From: JADLDB01 sp040752975 | GTDB lineage: Bacteria > Myxococcota > Myxococcia > Myxococcales > Myxococcaceae | NCBI GenBank assembly: GCA_040752975.1 | Contig: JBFMHF010000019.1 | Span: forward strand, 1-64,000 | Reading direction: 5' to 3' | Length of the DNA stretch: 64,000 nt | Part shown: one piece after another, positions 27,061 to 34,339 of the stretch | Layout: every line of letters begins with the position of its first letter | Position numbering within the stretch: the first letter of the stretch is position 1 | Notes under the pieces: generated by a model | Told to the model about the DNA's origin: nothing | The model's database searches: none | Seen by the model: only the letters and a program-made list of their open reading frames with translations | Translations under genes and position numbers: made by a program

Positions 27061-29118
27061 CTACTTCTTCGAGCTGCCTTCGCTCTTGACCATCTTCGAC
27101 AGCGCGGCGGCCACGGCCAGGTTCTGTGCGTCCTGGGTGAGGCCCGGGCGAGAGAGGATCTCCTTCAGATCCTCCGGGAGGCTGCGGTTCCCCTCGAGGT
27201 AGGGCTTGAGCAGCGTGCGCAGCGAGTCGCCGTTGGTGACCGCCCCGTCGAAGCTGTGGGACAGCGACACCGCCTTGACGAACTGATCGAAGAACTGCCC
27301 GTCGCCGCCGACGATGTTGATCTTCGCGTTGGTGAGGGCGCGGGCCAGCACCTCGGCCTGGCTCGAGGCGATGTCTTTGCGCACGTGCAGCGACTCGAGC
27401 TCGACCTGCTTTTCCTTCTCGAGGCGGAGGCGGAACTCTTCGTGCTCCTTGGTGGCGCCCTGCAGCTTGGCCATCGCCGCGGCCTTCTCTGCGAGGCCCC
27501 GCGCTTCGGCGAGCAGCTTCTCCTGCACGCCGAGGGCCTCGGCCTGCACCTTCGCGCGGATCGCTTCTGCTTCCGCGATGCCCTTCTGCTGGCTGCCCTC
27601 GGCCTCGGCGAGCATCTTGAGCTTGAGGACGTTGGCCTCCGCCGCGCCCTGCTTCTCGATCGCCGCCGCGTCGGCTTCCTTCACCCGCACGGTGGCCATG
27701 CCCTGCTTCTCCTGGGCCAGCGCCGTCGCCTCCAGCACCTTCGCCTTGGCCAGGCCCTCGGCGGCGACCTCCGCCTGCGTGCCTTCGGCCTCGCGCATCT
27801 TGGCGCGCGCGTGCTTGTCGGCCGCCTCGAGCTCTGCGTCGACCTGGATCAGCCTCACCTTCGCCTCGTGCTTGGCGACCTCCTCGGACGCCTCGGCGGC
27901 CTTCACGCGCTCGACGACGGACGCCTGGGCGGTGGCCTCGGCGGCGATCACCGCGGCTTCCTTCTTCCGCTGGGCCTCGGCGACCAGCCGCAGCTGCTTG
28001 ATGTTCTCTTCCTCGGCGGCGACCTTCTTCTCCACCGAGATGCGGGTGGAGATCACGTCGGCGATCGCCTTGCGCTCGACCTCCAGCGCCTTCTCCTTCC
28101 CGATGCGGTTGAGCTCGACTTCGCGTTCGCGGTTGATCGCCTCGAGCGCGCGATCCTTCGCCACCCGCTCGGTCTCGATGCCCACCACGCGCTCGCGGTT
28201 CTTCTCGGCGACCTGCACCTGGCGCAGCTTGTTCTGCTCGTTGATCTGCTGCTCTTCCTCGGCCTTGATCCGCGCGAGCTCGGCCTTGAGGTGCTCTTCC
28301 TGCTTCACCTTCTCGGCCTCGGCCCACTCCCTGGCCTGAATGGTCTCGATCTCCCGCTTCTGCTTGGCGGCGGCCTCGGCGCGCTGACGCTCGAGCGCGA
28401 ACACCGCCTCGTCGGCCTCGACGTTCTGCTTGGTGATCTGCTTGCGCTCGGTCTGCCGGAACTCGTTGGTCAGCACCGACTGCTGGGTGGTGAGCTCGGT
28501 GATCTTCCGGATGCCCTGCGCGTCGAGGATGTTCTCCTTGTCCAGCATCTCGATCGGCGTCTGCTCGAGGTAGTCGATCGCCGCGTCCTCGAGGTTGTAG
28601 CCGTTCAGGTCCTTCCCGATGACCTGGACGATCTGATCCTTGAAGAGGTCGCGCTCCTTGTAGAGGTCCTCGAAGTTGAGCCGCTTGCCGACCGTCTTGA
28701 GGCCCTCGGAGAACTTCGCTTCGAACAGCTCCTGCAGGGTGCGCAGATCCGACGCGCGCTGGCAGCCCACGGACTGCGCCACCTTCAGCACGTCTTCCAC
28801 CGTCTTGTTCACCCGGACGAAGAAGCTGACCTTGATGTCCGCGCGGATGTTGTCGGCGCAGATGAGGCCCTGCTTGCCCCGCCGGTCGATCTCGATGGTC
28901 TTCAGCGAGATGTCCATCGTCTCGGCCCGGTGGATGATCGGCAGCACGATCGAGCCGGTGAAGGCGACCTTGGGCTCGTTCTTCATGGTGTTGACGATGA
29001 GCACCTGGCCCTGCGCCACCTGCTTGTAGAAGCGGGCGAGCGCGACGCCGAAGCCGATCAGCAGGAAGAAGCCGATCGCGATGGAGACACCGACGATGAA
29101 GAGCGTGTCTTGAGGCAT
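27061..29118 (-). CDS. YqiK-type flotillin (SPFH/band 7 protein)
   Basis: A 685-residue flotillin. One N-terminal transmembrane helix (about residues 5-30) is followed by an SPFH domain (LICADNIRADIKVSFFVRVNK, LEQTPIEMLD). Then comes about 350 residues of Ala/Glu/Lys-rich coiled coil and a C-terminal domain ending in NLAVAAALSKMVKSEG. Such proteins form large oligomeric cages on the inner membrane and organise microdomains. I chose the ATG at 29118, which has GGGAGGA about 9 nt upstream, over a TTG at 29136. It lies between the YqiJ-like gene and the giant ATPase on one strand, a set that suggests a membrane complex with an ATP-driven remodeller. Confidence 0.92.
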   Translation of the reverse strand: MPQDTLFIVGVSIAIGFFLLIGFGVALARFYKQVAQGQVLIVNTMKNEPKVAFTGSIVLPIIHRAETMDISLKTIEIDRRGKQGLICADNIRADIKVSFFVRVNKTVEDVLKVAQSVGCQRASDLRTLQELFEAKFSEGLKTVGKRLNFEDLYKERDLFKDQIVQVIGKDLNGYNLEDAAIDYLEQTPIEMLDKENILDAQGIRKITELTTQQSVLTNEFRQTERKQITKQNVEADEAVFALERQRAEAAAKQKREIETIQAREWAEAEKVKQEEHLKAELARIKAEEEQQINEQNKLRQVQVAEKNRERVVGIETERVAKDRALEAINREREVELNRIGKEKALEVERKAIADVISTRISVEKKVAAEEENIKQLRLVAEAQRKKEAAVIAAEATAQASVVERVKAAEASEEVAKHEAKVRLIQVDAELEAADKHARAKMREAEGTQAEVAAEGLAKAKVLEATALAQEKQGMATVRVKEADAAAIEKQGAAEANVLKLKMLAEAEGSQQKGIAEAEAIRAKVQAEALGVQEKLLAEARGLAEKAAAMAKLQGATKEHEEFRLRLEKEKQVELESLHVRKDIASSQAEVLARALTNAKINIVGGDGQFFDQFVKAVSLSHSFDGAVTNGDSLRTLLKPYLEGNRSLPEDLKEILSRPGLTQDAQNLAVAAALSKMVKSEGSSKK

Positions 29119-29160
29119 GACGTGTGTTCCTCCCAACGGGTACTGACGTGAGTGTCCGTG

Positions 29161-30033
29161 CTACCGGCGCCGCACGCGAGACGAGAGCACTGTCCCCGCG
29201 CGCTGAGGATCCTCCAGCGCCTTCAACTCTTCCGGCAGGAGCCAGTCCACCGGCTCCACCTCGTAGATCTCCTTCGCCGGATCGAAGTCCACGAGCAGGG
29301 CGCGGTCTCCCTTCTTGAGGGAGTTCTGCTTCCCGCACACCACCATGACGTTGAGCCCCGCGCCGCCGTCGTCCACCACCGCCGTGCCGAAGCCGGCGTC
29401 GACCTTGCCGCTGGTGATGGTGCACACCTGCCCCAGCACGTCGCGGCGCCGCGCGGGCCTCGCCTGGGCCATCGCCTTCCCGAAGGGGCGGAGGAAGAGC
29501 GCCGTCGCGAAGAAGCCCGCCACCAGCGAGGCCAACAGGAGGCCAACCTTCACGAGGAGCGTGTCCGGCCGCAGCAGCGACACTCCCAGGGCTGACAGGG
29601 TCCACGACGCCAGCACCGTCGCGCTCGCCGTCACGGTGATGGGGATGCGACCAATGCCGAGCAGCGCCAGGAAGCCCGCGTCGTGCACGTCGGCCACCGC
29701 ATCACCTGCGGCAGCGGCGGTCCCGGCCGCGGCGTCACCCGCGCTCTGCGCCGCCCCGGCCAGGGCGTCACCGGCGCCCTTCACCGCGCCCACCACCGCC
29801 TCGCCTGCGCCCTTGAGCGCCCCCGCCGCCGCGTCACCCGCGCCCTTCAGCGCCCCCGCCGCTGCGTCACCCGCGCCCTTCACGCCTCCGGCGATCGCGT
29901 CGGCCGCCCCGCCCGCCGCGTCGAAGACGGCCCCCGTCACCAGCGCGAACAGCCAGTAGAGAACGACGACGCCCAGCGCCACCGTCAGCGGCACGGTGGG
30001 GAAGGACAGGACGTTGTGCAGGAACCCCTCCAT
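29161..30033 (-). CDS. YqiJ/NfeD-type membrane protein with OB-fold and 11-residue repeats
   Basis: A 290-residue partner of the flotillin. A first membrane helix (FPTVPLTVALGVVVLYW) is followed by six 11-residue Ala/Gly-rich repeats (about residues 51-116). Then come two more helices (VTASATVLASWTLSALGVS; VGLLLASLVAGFFATALFL) and a C-terminal OB-fold (VLGQVCTITSGKVDAGFGTA, ALLVDFDPAKEIYEVEPVDW). YqiJ/NfeD proteins bind flotillins and stabilise them. I chose the ATG at 30033 because YqiJ-like proteins begin just before helix 1; a TTG at 30078 with GGAAGG upstream would add 15 residues. It is the first gene of the ATPase-flotillin operon. Confidence 0.83.
   Translation of the reverse strand: MEGFLHNVLSFPTVPLTVALGVVVLYWLFALVTGAVFDAAGGAADAIAGGVKGAGDAAAGALKGAGDAAAGALKGAGEAVVGAVKGAGDALAGAAQSAGDAAAGTAAAAGDAVADVHDAGFLALLGIGRIPITVTASATVLASWTLSALGVSLLRPDTLLVKVGLLLASLVAGFFATALFLRPFGKAMAQARPARRRDVLGQVCTITSGKVDAGFGTAVVDDGGAGLNVMVVCGKQNSLKKGDRALLVDFDPAKEIYEVEPVDWLLPEELKALEDPQRAGTVLSSRVRRR
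29686..29883 (-). repeat. six tandem 33-bp repeats encoding 11-residue units
   Basis: Within the YqiJ-like gene the coded units are VKGAGDAAAGA, LKGAGDAAAGA, LKGAGEAVVGA, VKGAGDALAGA, AQSAGDAAAGT and AAAAGDAVADV. The first two are nearly identical and later ones drift, as in a tandem expansion. Eleven-residue periodicity of this composition is seen in LEA proteins, synucleins and apolipoproteins, where it makes amphipathic membrane-binding helices. Confidence 0.85.
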
Positions 30034-30147
30034 TCGCGCGGCGAAGACCACCACGGAGGCGGGCAACAGCCAACGCAAACTGGCCTTCCCGAACGCCCCT
30101 GCCCTTCTGGAAGGCCGATTTTCGTGGACCCGCGGCGGCAGGCTTGC

Positions 30148-30714
30148 TCAGCCCTGTGCGTCGTCGCGTCCCAGCGCCACGCGCACCGCGCCGTCGAGCG
30201 CGCTCACCTGCACCTGCCAGGGCCGGCAACACACCGGACAGTCTTCGACGTAGGCCGCGCCGCACGCGTCCTCCGGGGCGATGGAAACCAGCACCGGCTC
30301 TCCGCAGTACGGGCAGCTCGTCTGGTGATCGAGCTCCAGCGCGGTCACGTCCTGCGGGGCCGGGCCACCAGCGAGCCAGCGTGGGCGGGCGTGCACATCA
30401 AACGGCGCCTTCGTCGCCTCGAGGCTCTCCACCAATGCGCCGCGCAGCGCGTCGACGTCGAAGTCCGCCAGCGCGTCCCTCGCCTCCGCCAGCCGCTCCA
30501 GCGCCCGCAGGAGCAGCCGATGTGCGCCCAGCTCGCGGCCGTGCTGGTGGTGGTGCAGGGCCGCCGCCCACAGCACCAGGGCCTGCAGCACCAGCCGCTC
30601 GTCGCCCTGCGCGCGCCGCCAATGGGCTTCCCAGGCCTCGTGCGCGGCGTGGTAGCGGGCCGCCTCGAAGTCGCGCCGCCCGGCCAGCAGCGCTCGGTGG
30701 AAGTCGCGGTTCAT
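30148..30714 (-). CDS. DUF309-like domain fused to a CPXCG cysteine-rich domain
   Basis: A 188-residue protein in two parts. Residues about 1-110 resemble DUF309 (AARYHAAHEAWEAHWRRAQG, LVLQALVLWAAALHHHQHG), a helical family of unknown function. Residues about 125-188 match the small CPXCG metal-binding family: CPYCGEPV and then YVEDCPVCCRPWQVQV, giving a probable zinc site. These two families normally occur as separate short proteins. I chose the ATG at 30714 with a GGGTGGG upstream. It lies 115 bp before the YqiJ-like gene and 69 bp after the cupredoxin gene; cotranscription is possible. Confidence 0.75.
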   Translation of the reverse strand: MNRDFHRALLAGRRDFEAARYHAAHEAWEAHWRRAQGDERLVLQALVLWAAALHHHQHGRELGAHRLLLRALERLAEARDALADFDVDALRGALVESLEATKAPFDVHARPRWLAGGPAPQDVTALELDHQTSCPYCGEPVLVSIAPEDACGAAYVEDCPVCCRPWQVQVSALDGAVRVALGRDDAQG

Positions 30715-30783
30715 CCCACCCTGCATAACGCTCAGCCCCGGGCGGCTCACGCGTTTCTTTCCGTCCTCGCCGACGGCGGCGCG

Positions 30784-31803
30784 TCAGTAGCCGAGCTGCG
30801 GCTGCCGGGGCTTGCCCGCCTTGTCGGGCACGAAGGCCGGCGCGCGCCTGTCGCCATCCACCGTGAAGGACAGCTCCGCCATGCCCTGCGCCACCCTCAC
30901 GTCGGCCGTCACCACCTTCGAGCTGTGCTCGTGCCAGACCTCTGCCACGTAGGCGCCTTCCGGCACGTTCTTGATGGTGAAGCGGCCCGCGGCGTCCGCC
31001 TGGGCGAACCACGGCGACGGCACCACGTAGACGTAGCCGCCCATCGACGAGTGGATGTTGCAGAGGAGATTCACCGGGCCGGGGTTCTTGAAGACGAACT
31101 CGCGCGCCGCGCCGCTCTTGTAGAGGCCGAGATCGAAGTCGTTCGGCTTCGAGAGGGAAAAGACGTTGTGGAAGATCTCGTCGTCGTTGCGGAACTCGAC
31201 GGTCGCCCCCAGCGGCACCGCCAGCACGTGCGGAATGAAGCGCTTGTCCTTCTGCACCACCGCCTTGACCCGCGCGGCCCTCGGCCTGGGCGTCGGCCCC
31301 TCGGCCCTGCGCAGCCACACGACAGCGCCGCCGGGGCCGTTGCTCCCGCCGCCCATGATCACGCCCTTCACCGCGACGGTGCTGGCCCGCACCTCCGCGG
31401 GCGCCTCGGGCTCCATCGGCGTCATCGTCACGCCCAGCTCGTTCGGCACCGCCACCGGCAAGGGCGCAGCGGCGGCGCCCCCCGCGCGCTCCCGCGCCGC
31501 CTTCACCAGCGGACGCACCAGCTGCTCCAGCTCGGCCGGGAGGTTGGACACCCGCAGGAGCGCCTCCCACTTCTCGGCGGCGAGCGCGAAGTCCCCTCGA
31601 TCCCACGCCACCTTGCCCGCGGCCAACAGGTTGAACTCGAGGTACTGCTTCTCGGCCATCGTCTTGAAGGCGAGATCCTCCGGCGTCTGCACCGACAGCG
31701 GCAGCGGCAGCTTCTCGCCCAGCCACTCCGGCTGCTGCTCTGCGGGTTTCGGCTTCGGCGCGGGCCCGGCGGCGAGGATCGCGCTCAGGATGAGGAGGTG
31801 CAT
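30784..31803 (-). CDS. exported protein with cupredoxin (type 1 copper) domain
   Basis: A 339-residue protein with a short signal sequence (HLLILSAILAAGPAP), a helical N-terminal region, a linker, and a plastocyanin-like domain from about residue 180. Copper ligands are visible as His in DEIFHNVFSL and Cys/His/Met in LLCNIHSSMGGYVYVV. A carboxypeptidase-regulatory-like strand segment follows (AAGRFTIKNVPEGAYVAEVW). This layout resembles the predicted periplasmic blue copper proteins called methylamine-utilisation-like. The ATG at 31803 is 5 bp after the porin stop, so the two genes are cotranscribed. Confidence 0.82.
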   Translation of the reverse strand: MHLLILSAILAAGPAPKPKPAEQQPEWLGEKLPLPLSVQTPEDLAFKTMAEKQYLEFNLLAAGKVAWDRGDFALAAEKWEALLRVSNLPAELEQLVRPLVKAARERAGGAAAAPLPVAVPNELGVTMTPMEPEAPAEVRASTVAVKGVIMGGGSNGPGGAVVWLRRAEGPTPRPRAARVKAVVQKDKRFIPHVLAVPLGATVEFRNDDEIFHNVFSLSKPNDFDLGLYKSGAAREFVFKNPGPVNLLCNIHSSMGGYVYVVPSPWFAQADAAGRFTIKNVPEGAYVAEVWHEHSSKVVTADVRVAQGMAELSFTVDGDRRAPAFVPDKAGKPRQPQLGY

Positions 31804-31808
31804 GGTGA

Positions 31809-33116
31809 TCACCAGGTGAAGACGACCGAGGCCGTGAAGACGTCGTTGTCCACGTTCGGCGCGCCGGCCATCTCCGCGTTGAAGACGCCTTCGGCCTTGA
31901 GCGCGACCAGCTCGAAAAGATCGACGCGCCCGCCCACGGTGAAGCGCTGCGTCGTCACCCACGTGTAGCCCTGGAAGAGCGCCTGCCGGCGATCATACCG
32001 CCCGTACAGGGTGACGCCGGTGAGCACCGACGTCTTCCACGGCAGGGTGTAGGCGACGCGCCCCCACAGCCCGAAGACGTTGAAGCCCGACGCCAGCTCG
32101 GCTGGCCCCTGCCCCGTCGTCTTGCCCTGCAGCGTGCCCTGCTCGTCCACCAACTGCAGCAGCTCGCCCGCCAGAGAAAGCCCGCCCCAGTTGAGCCGCA
32201 CGTCGGCGCCGAAGGCCATCTGCCGCGCGCCGGTCGTCCGCTGATCGTTCCGGGGGCCGTAGAGGCCGGAGAAGCCCGCCTTCGCCTGCACGTCCTTCAA
32301 GTTGAGCTCGTAGCCGATGCGCGCCGAGGCCACGGGCACCCCCATCACGCTGGCGTCGGGCGGTACCAGCGCCTCGATCCGCGTGCCGTTGTTGGTCAGC
32401 GCCGCGTTGACGCTGATGGCCGACATCACCGAGGGGAGCTGGAAGCGGTAGAAGACCTTCGCGCCCAGTCCGTGGCCGGTGGTGTACCGGGCGATGAGCG
32501 AGGGCGTCACCCCGACGCGGAAGTTGGCCTCGTTCTCGAGGTACTCGATGCCGAACACCGAGTCGAACTTGCCGAGGAAGAAGGCCAGCTCCTGCGAGGC
32601 GAAGGGCGAGAGGCGGCCGAAGGCCTGCTGCAGCTCGAGGCGTGTCTGATCGCCGGTGGGCAAGAGCCGCGGCATCAACTGCGCGCGCGCGAAGACGAAG
32701 ATCGGCAACCCGCGAGGCTGGAAGCGCACGTCGACGCTCGCGGTGTTGATGAGGAAGCTGGCGTTGCCCCCGATGCCCACCGAGCGCGGCAGGAAGCCGT
32801 TGGTGAAGCGCCCGTCAGCGTCGTTGGAGGCGACCTCGCCGCGCGAGTTGACGGCGGTGGCGAAGGGATCCGCGCCATAGTCCAGCGGCACGCGCGTGTC
32901 CGAGTCCACCCAGCTGGTGCCGTCACCGGTCGCCTTGGCGAAGCCGACGTCGACGTAGCCCGTGAAGCGCAGCGCCTCGTGGGACTGTTCCTCAGGCGGC
33001 GTGTAGCCGGTCGTGACGTCGTCGATGTCGACGACCTCCACCTCTTCCACGCCGGCGTCCTGCGCCCACGCCGCGGAAGCCAGCACCCAGGCCACCAACG
33101 CCAGGCGAGCGCTCAT
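31809..33116 (-). CDS. outer-membrane porin-like beta-barrel
   Basis: A 435-residue protein with a cleavable signal peptide (ARLALVAWVLASAAWAQ) and a long run of amphipathic strands. It includes FTGYVDVGFAKATGDG, SIDV-like pairs, and GKFDSVFGIEYLENEANFRV, which resembles the family of putative beta-barrel porins with the GIEY motif. It ends in ASVVFTW, an aromatic C-terminus typical of outer-membrane barrels. The ATG overlaps the lipoprotein stop (ATGA). Solute specificity is unknown; the downstream cupredoxin suggests a link to copper or redox chemistry at the envelope. Confidence 0.75.
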   Translation of the reverse strand: MSARLALVAWVLASAAWAQDAGVEEVEVVDIDDVTTGYTPPEEQSHEALRFTGYVDVGFAKATGDGTSWVDSDTRVPLDYGADPFATAVNSRGEVASNDADGRFTNGFLPRSVGIGGNASFLINTASVDVRFQPRGLPIFVFARAQLMPRLLPTGDQTRLELQQAFGRLSPFASQELAFFLGKFDSVFGIEYLENEANFRVGVTPSLIARYTTGHGLGAKVFYRFQLPSVMSAISVNAALTNNGTRIEALVPPDASVMGVPVASARIGYELNLKDVQAKAGFSGLYGPRNDQRTTGARQMAFGADVRLNWGGLSLAGELLQLVDEQGTLQGKTTGQGPAELASGFNVFGLWGRVAYTLPWKTSVLTGVTLYGRYDRRQALFQGYTWVTTQRFTVGGRVDLFELVALKAEGVFNAEMAGAPNVDNDVFTASVVFTW

Positions 33117-34339
33117 GGGCCCAGCTCCCGGCCAACCTGCGTCACCCCGATGGCCAGGGTGGTCTCCGTGGGGATGATCCGCGAGCTGTTCACCCCGCGT
33201 ACGGCGGCCGCCGAGTCGAGGAACTCGCAGCCGCCGATCGGATCAAGGACTCCGCCGTCGTCCCCGCCACCGTCGGGCTCATTGTCCACGCACCCCGAGA
33301 CGGTGGGCCTGCCGCGCACGCAGGATGCCTGGTCGATGACCGCCCCCAGCCTCAGCCGCGCGGTCGACTCGTCCAGCTGCGGGCAAGCGACCTTCACGCC
33401 CATGCCTCGCAGGAGTGCGATCAGCTCGGGACGATCGGGAGGCACGAAGACGGCGGACGAGGCGCCCACCAGCACGTCCGTGCGGCGAACGAAGGACGAC
33501 CGGAACGGCTCCTCCGGCAGGACCGCGGGGATGGGGAGCAGCGCCCTCCCGCCATCGGACGCCGCCACCGCGAAGGTGTAGAGCGGGTGCTCCACCGGAA
33601 GCTGATCGACGCCCTCGATCCGATCCACGCCTCCGCGGAAATACGGCACGCGCGTACCGTCAACCCACGAGGTGGCCATGGGCATGGGCCGCGCCGCCTG
33701 GGGCCAGCCCCCGTCGCCTCCGACATCGTCGACCAGCAGCCAGGGGTGCGTGGGGCCCGCGTCGACGCCCGCCGGAGCTGCTACCCCGCCGTCCGCCGGC
33801 GCCAACGGGCAATACACCAGCGACGCCCGCTGCAGCGGCAGGTGCGCGCCCAGCACCGCGGTCGCGCTCCTGAACTCGTCCTGCCCGGCGTCGGGAGCGA
33901 GCGCATAGAAGAGCTGCCAAAAGGGTGAATAGAACGTCGCCTCGACACCGACAGGGAAGATGTTGAGGCCCCCGAGCGGAGTGGGCTCCGGCGTCAGCCG
34001 CGAAGCCATCACGTAGCCCGGTTGGATCCACGGCGTCGGGTGCGCGAACCAGATCTCCGTTACGGTGAAGGACGCGGGCTGGCCGTCCGCGAAGGCCGGG
34101 AAGGGCGTCAGCCCGTAGCCGGGCCCCTGAAGCACGTCACTCGCCGCATACGGCCGGCTGCGGAAGGGAATGGGCTGGCCTTCGAGGACGACGAGCTGAT
34201 CGGCCCGGAAGCCGCCGAGGTCCTGCCCTTCCGGAGCGAGCCGCAGGAAGTCCTCCACCGTCCAGACCTTCGCCTCGAGGCCCTCCGGCTCCGCGCAGCC
34301 ACTGAGCGCCACCAGCACGGCGATCGCCTGGAATCTCAT
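33113..34339 (-). CDS. hypothetical lipoprotein coupled to a Ser/Thr kinase
   Basis: A 408-residue protein with a lipoprotein signal (RFQAIAVLVALSGC; lipobox LSGC). The rest contains VWTVEDFLRLAPEGQDLGGF, YGLTPFPAFADGQPASF and an Asp/Gly-rich segment near residue 365 (NEPDGGGDDGGVLDPIGG). No domain is recognised. The start overlaps the kinase stop and the stop overlaps the porin start (both ATGA), so the three are translationally coupled. It could be the envelope ligand or output of the kinase, but this is inference. Confidence 0.65.
   Translation of the reverse strand: MRFQAIAVLVALSGCAEPEGLEAKVWTVEDFLRLAPEGQDLGGFRADQLVVLEGQPIPFRSRPYAASDVLQGPGYGLTPFPAFADGQPASFTVTEIWFAHPTPWIQPGYVMASRLTPEPTPLGGLNIFPVGVEATFYSPFWQLFYALAPDAGQDEFRSATAVLGAHLPLQRASLVYCPLAPADGGVAAPAGVDAGPTHPWLLVDDVGGDGGWPQAARPMPMATSWVDGTRVPYFRGGVDRIEGVDQLPVEHPLYTFAVAASDGGRALLPIPAVLPEEPFRSSFVRRTDVLVGASSAVFVPPDRPELIALLRGMGVKVACPQLDESTARLRLGAVIDQASCVRGRPTVSGCVDNEPDGGGDDGGVLDPIGGCEFLDSAAAVRGVNSSRIIPTETTLAIGVTQVGRELGP

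Noticed and set aside
24091..29151. A very long open frame on the plus strand opposite the flotillin and giant ATPase genes
   Set aside because: Its Leu/Arg/His/Glu-rich composition is what antisense translation of GC-rich coding DNA gives. The minus-strand proteins have clear domains, so this is a shadow frame.
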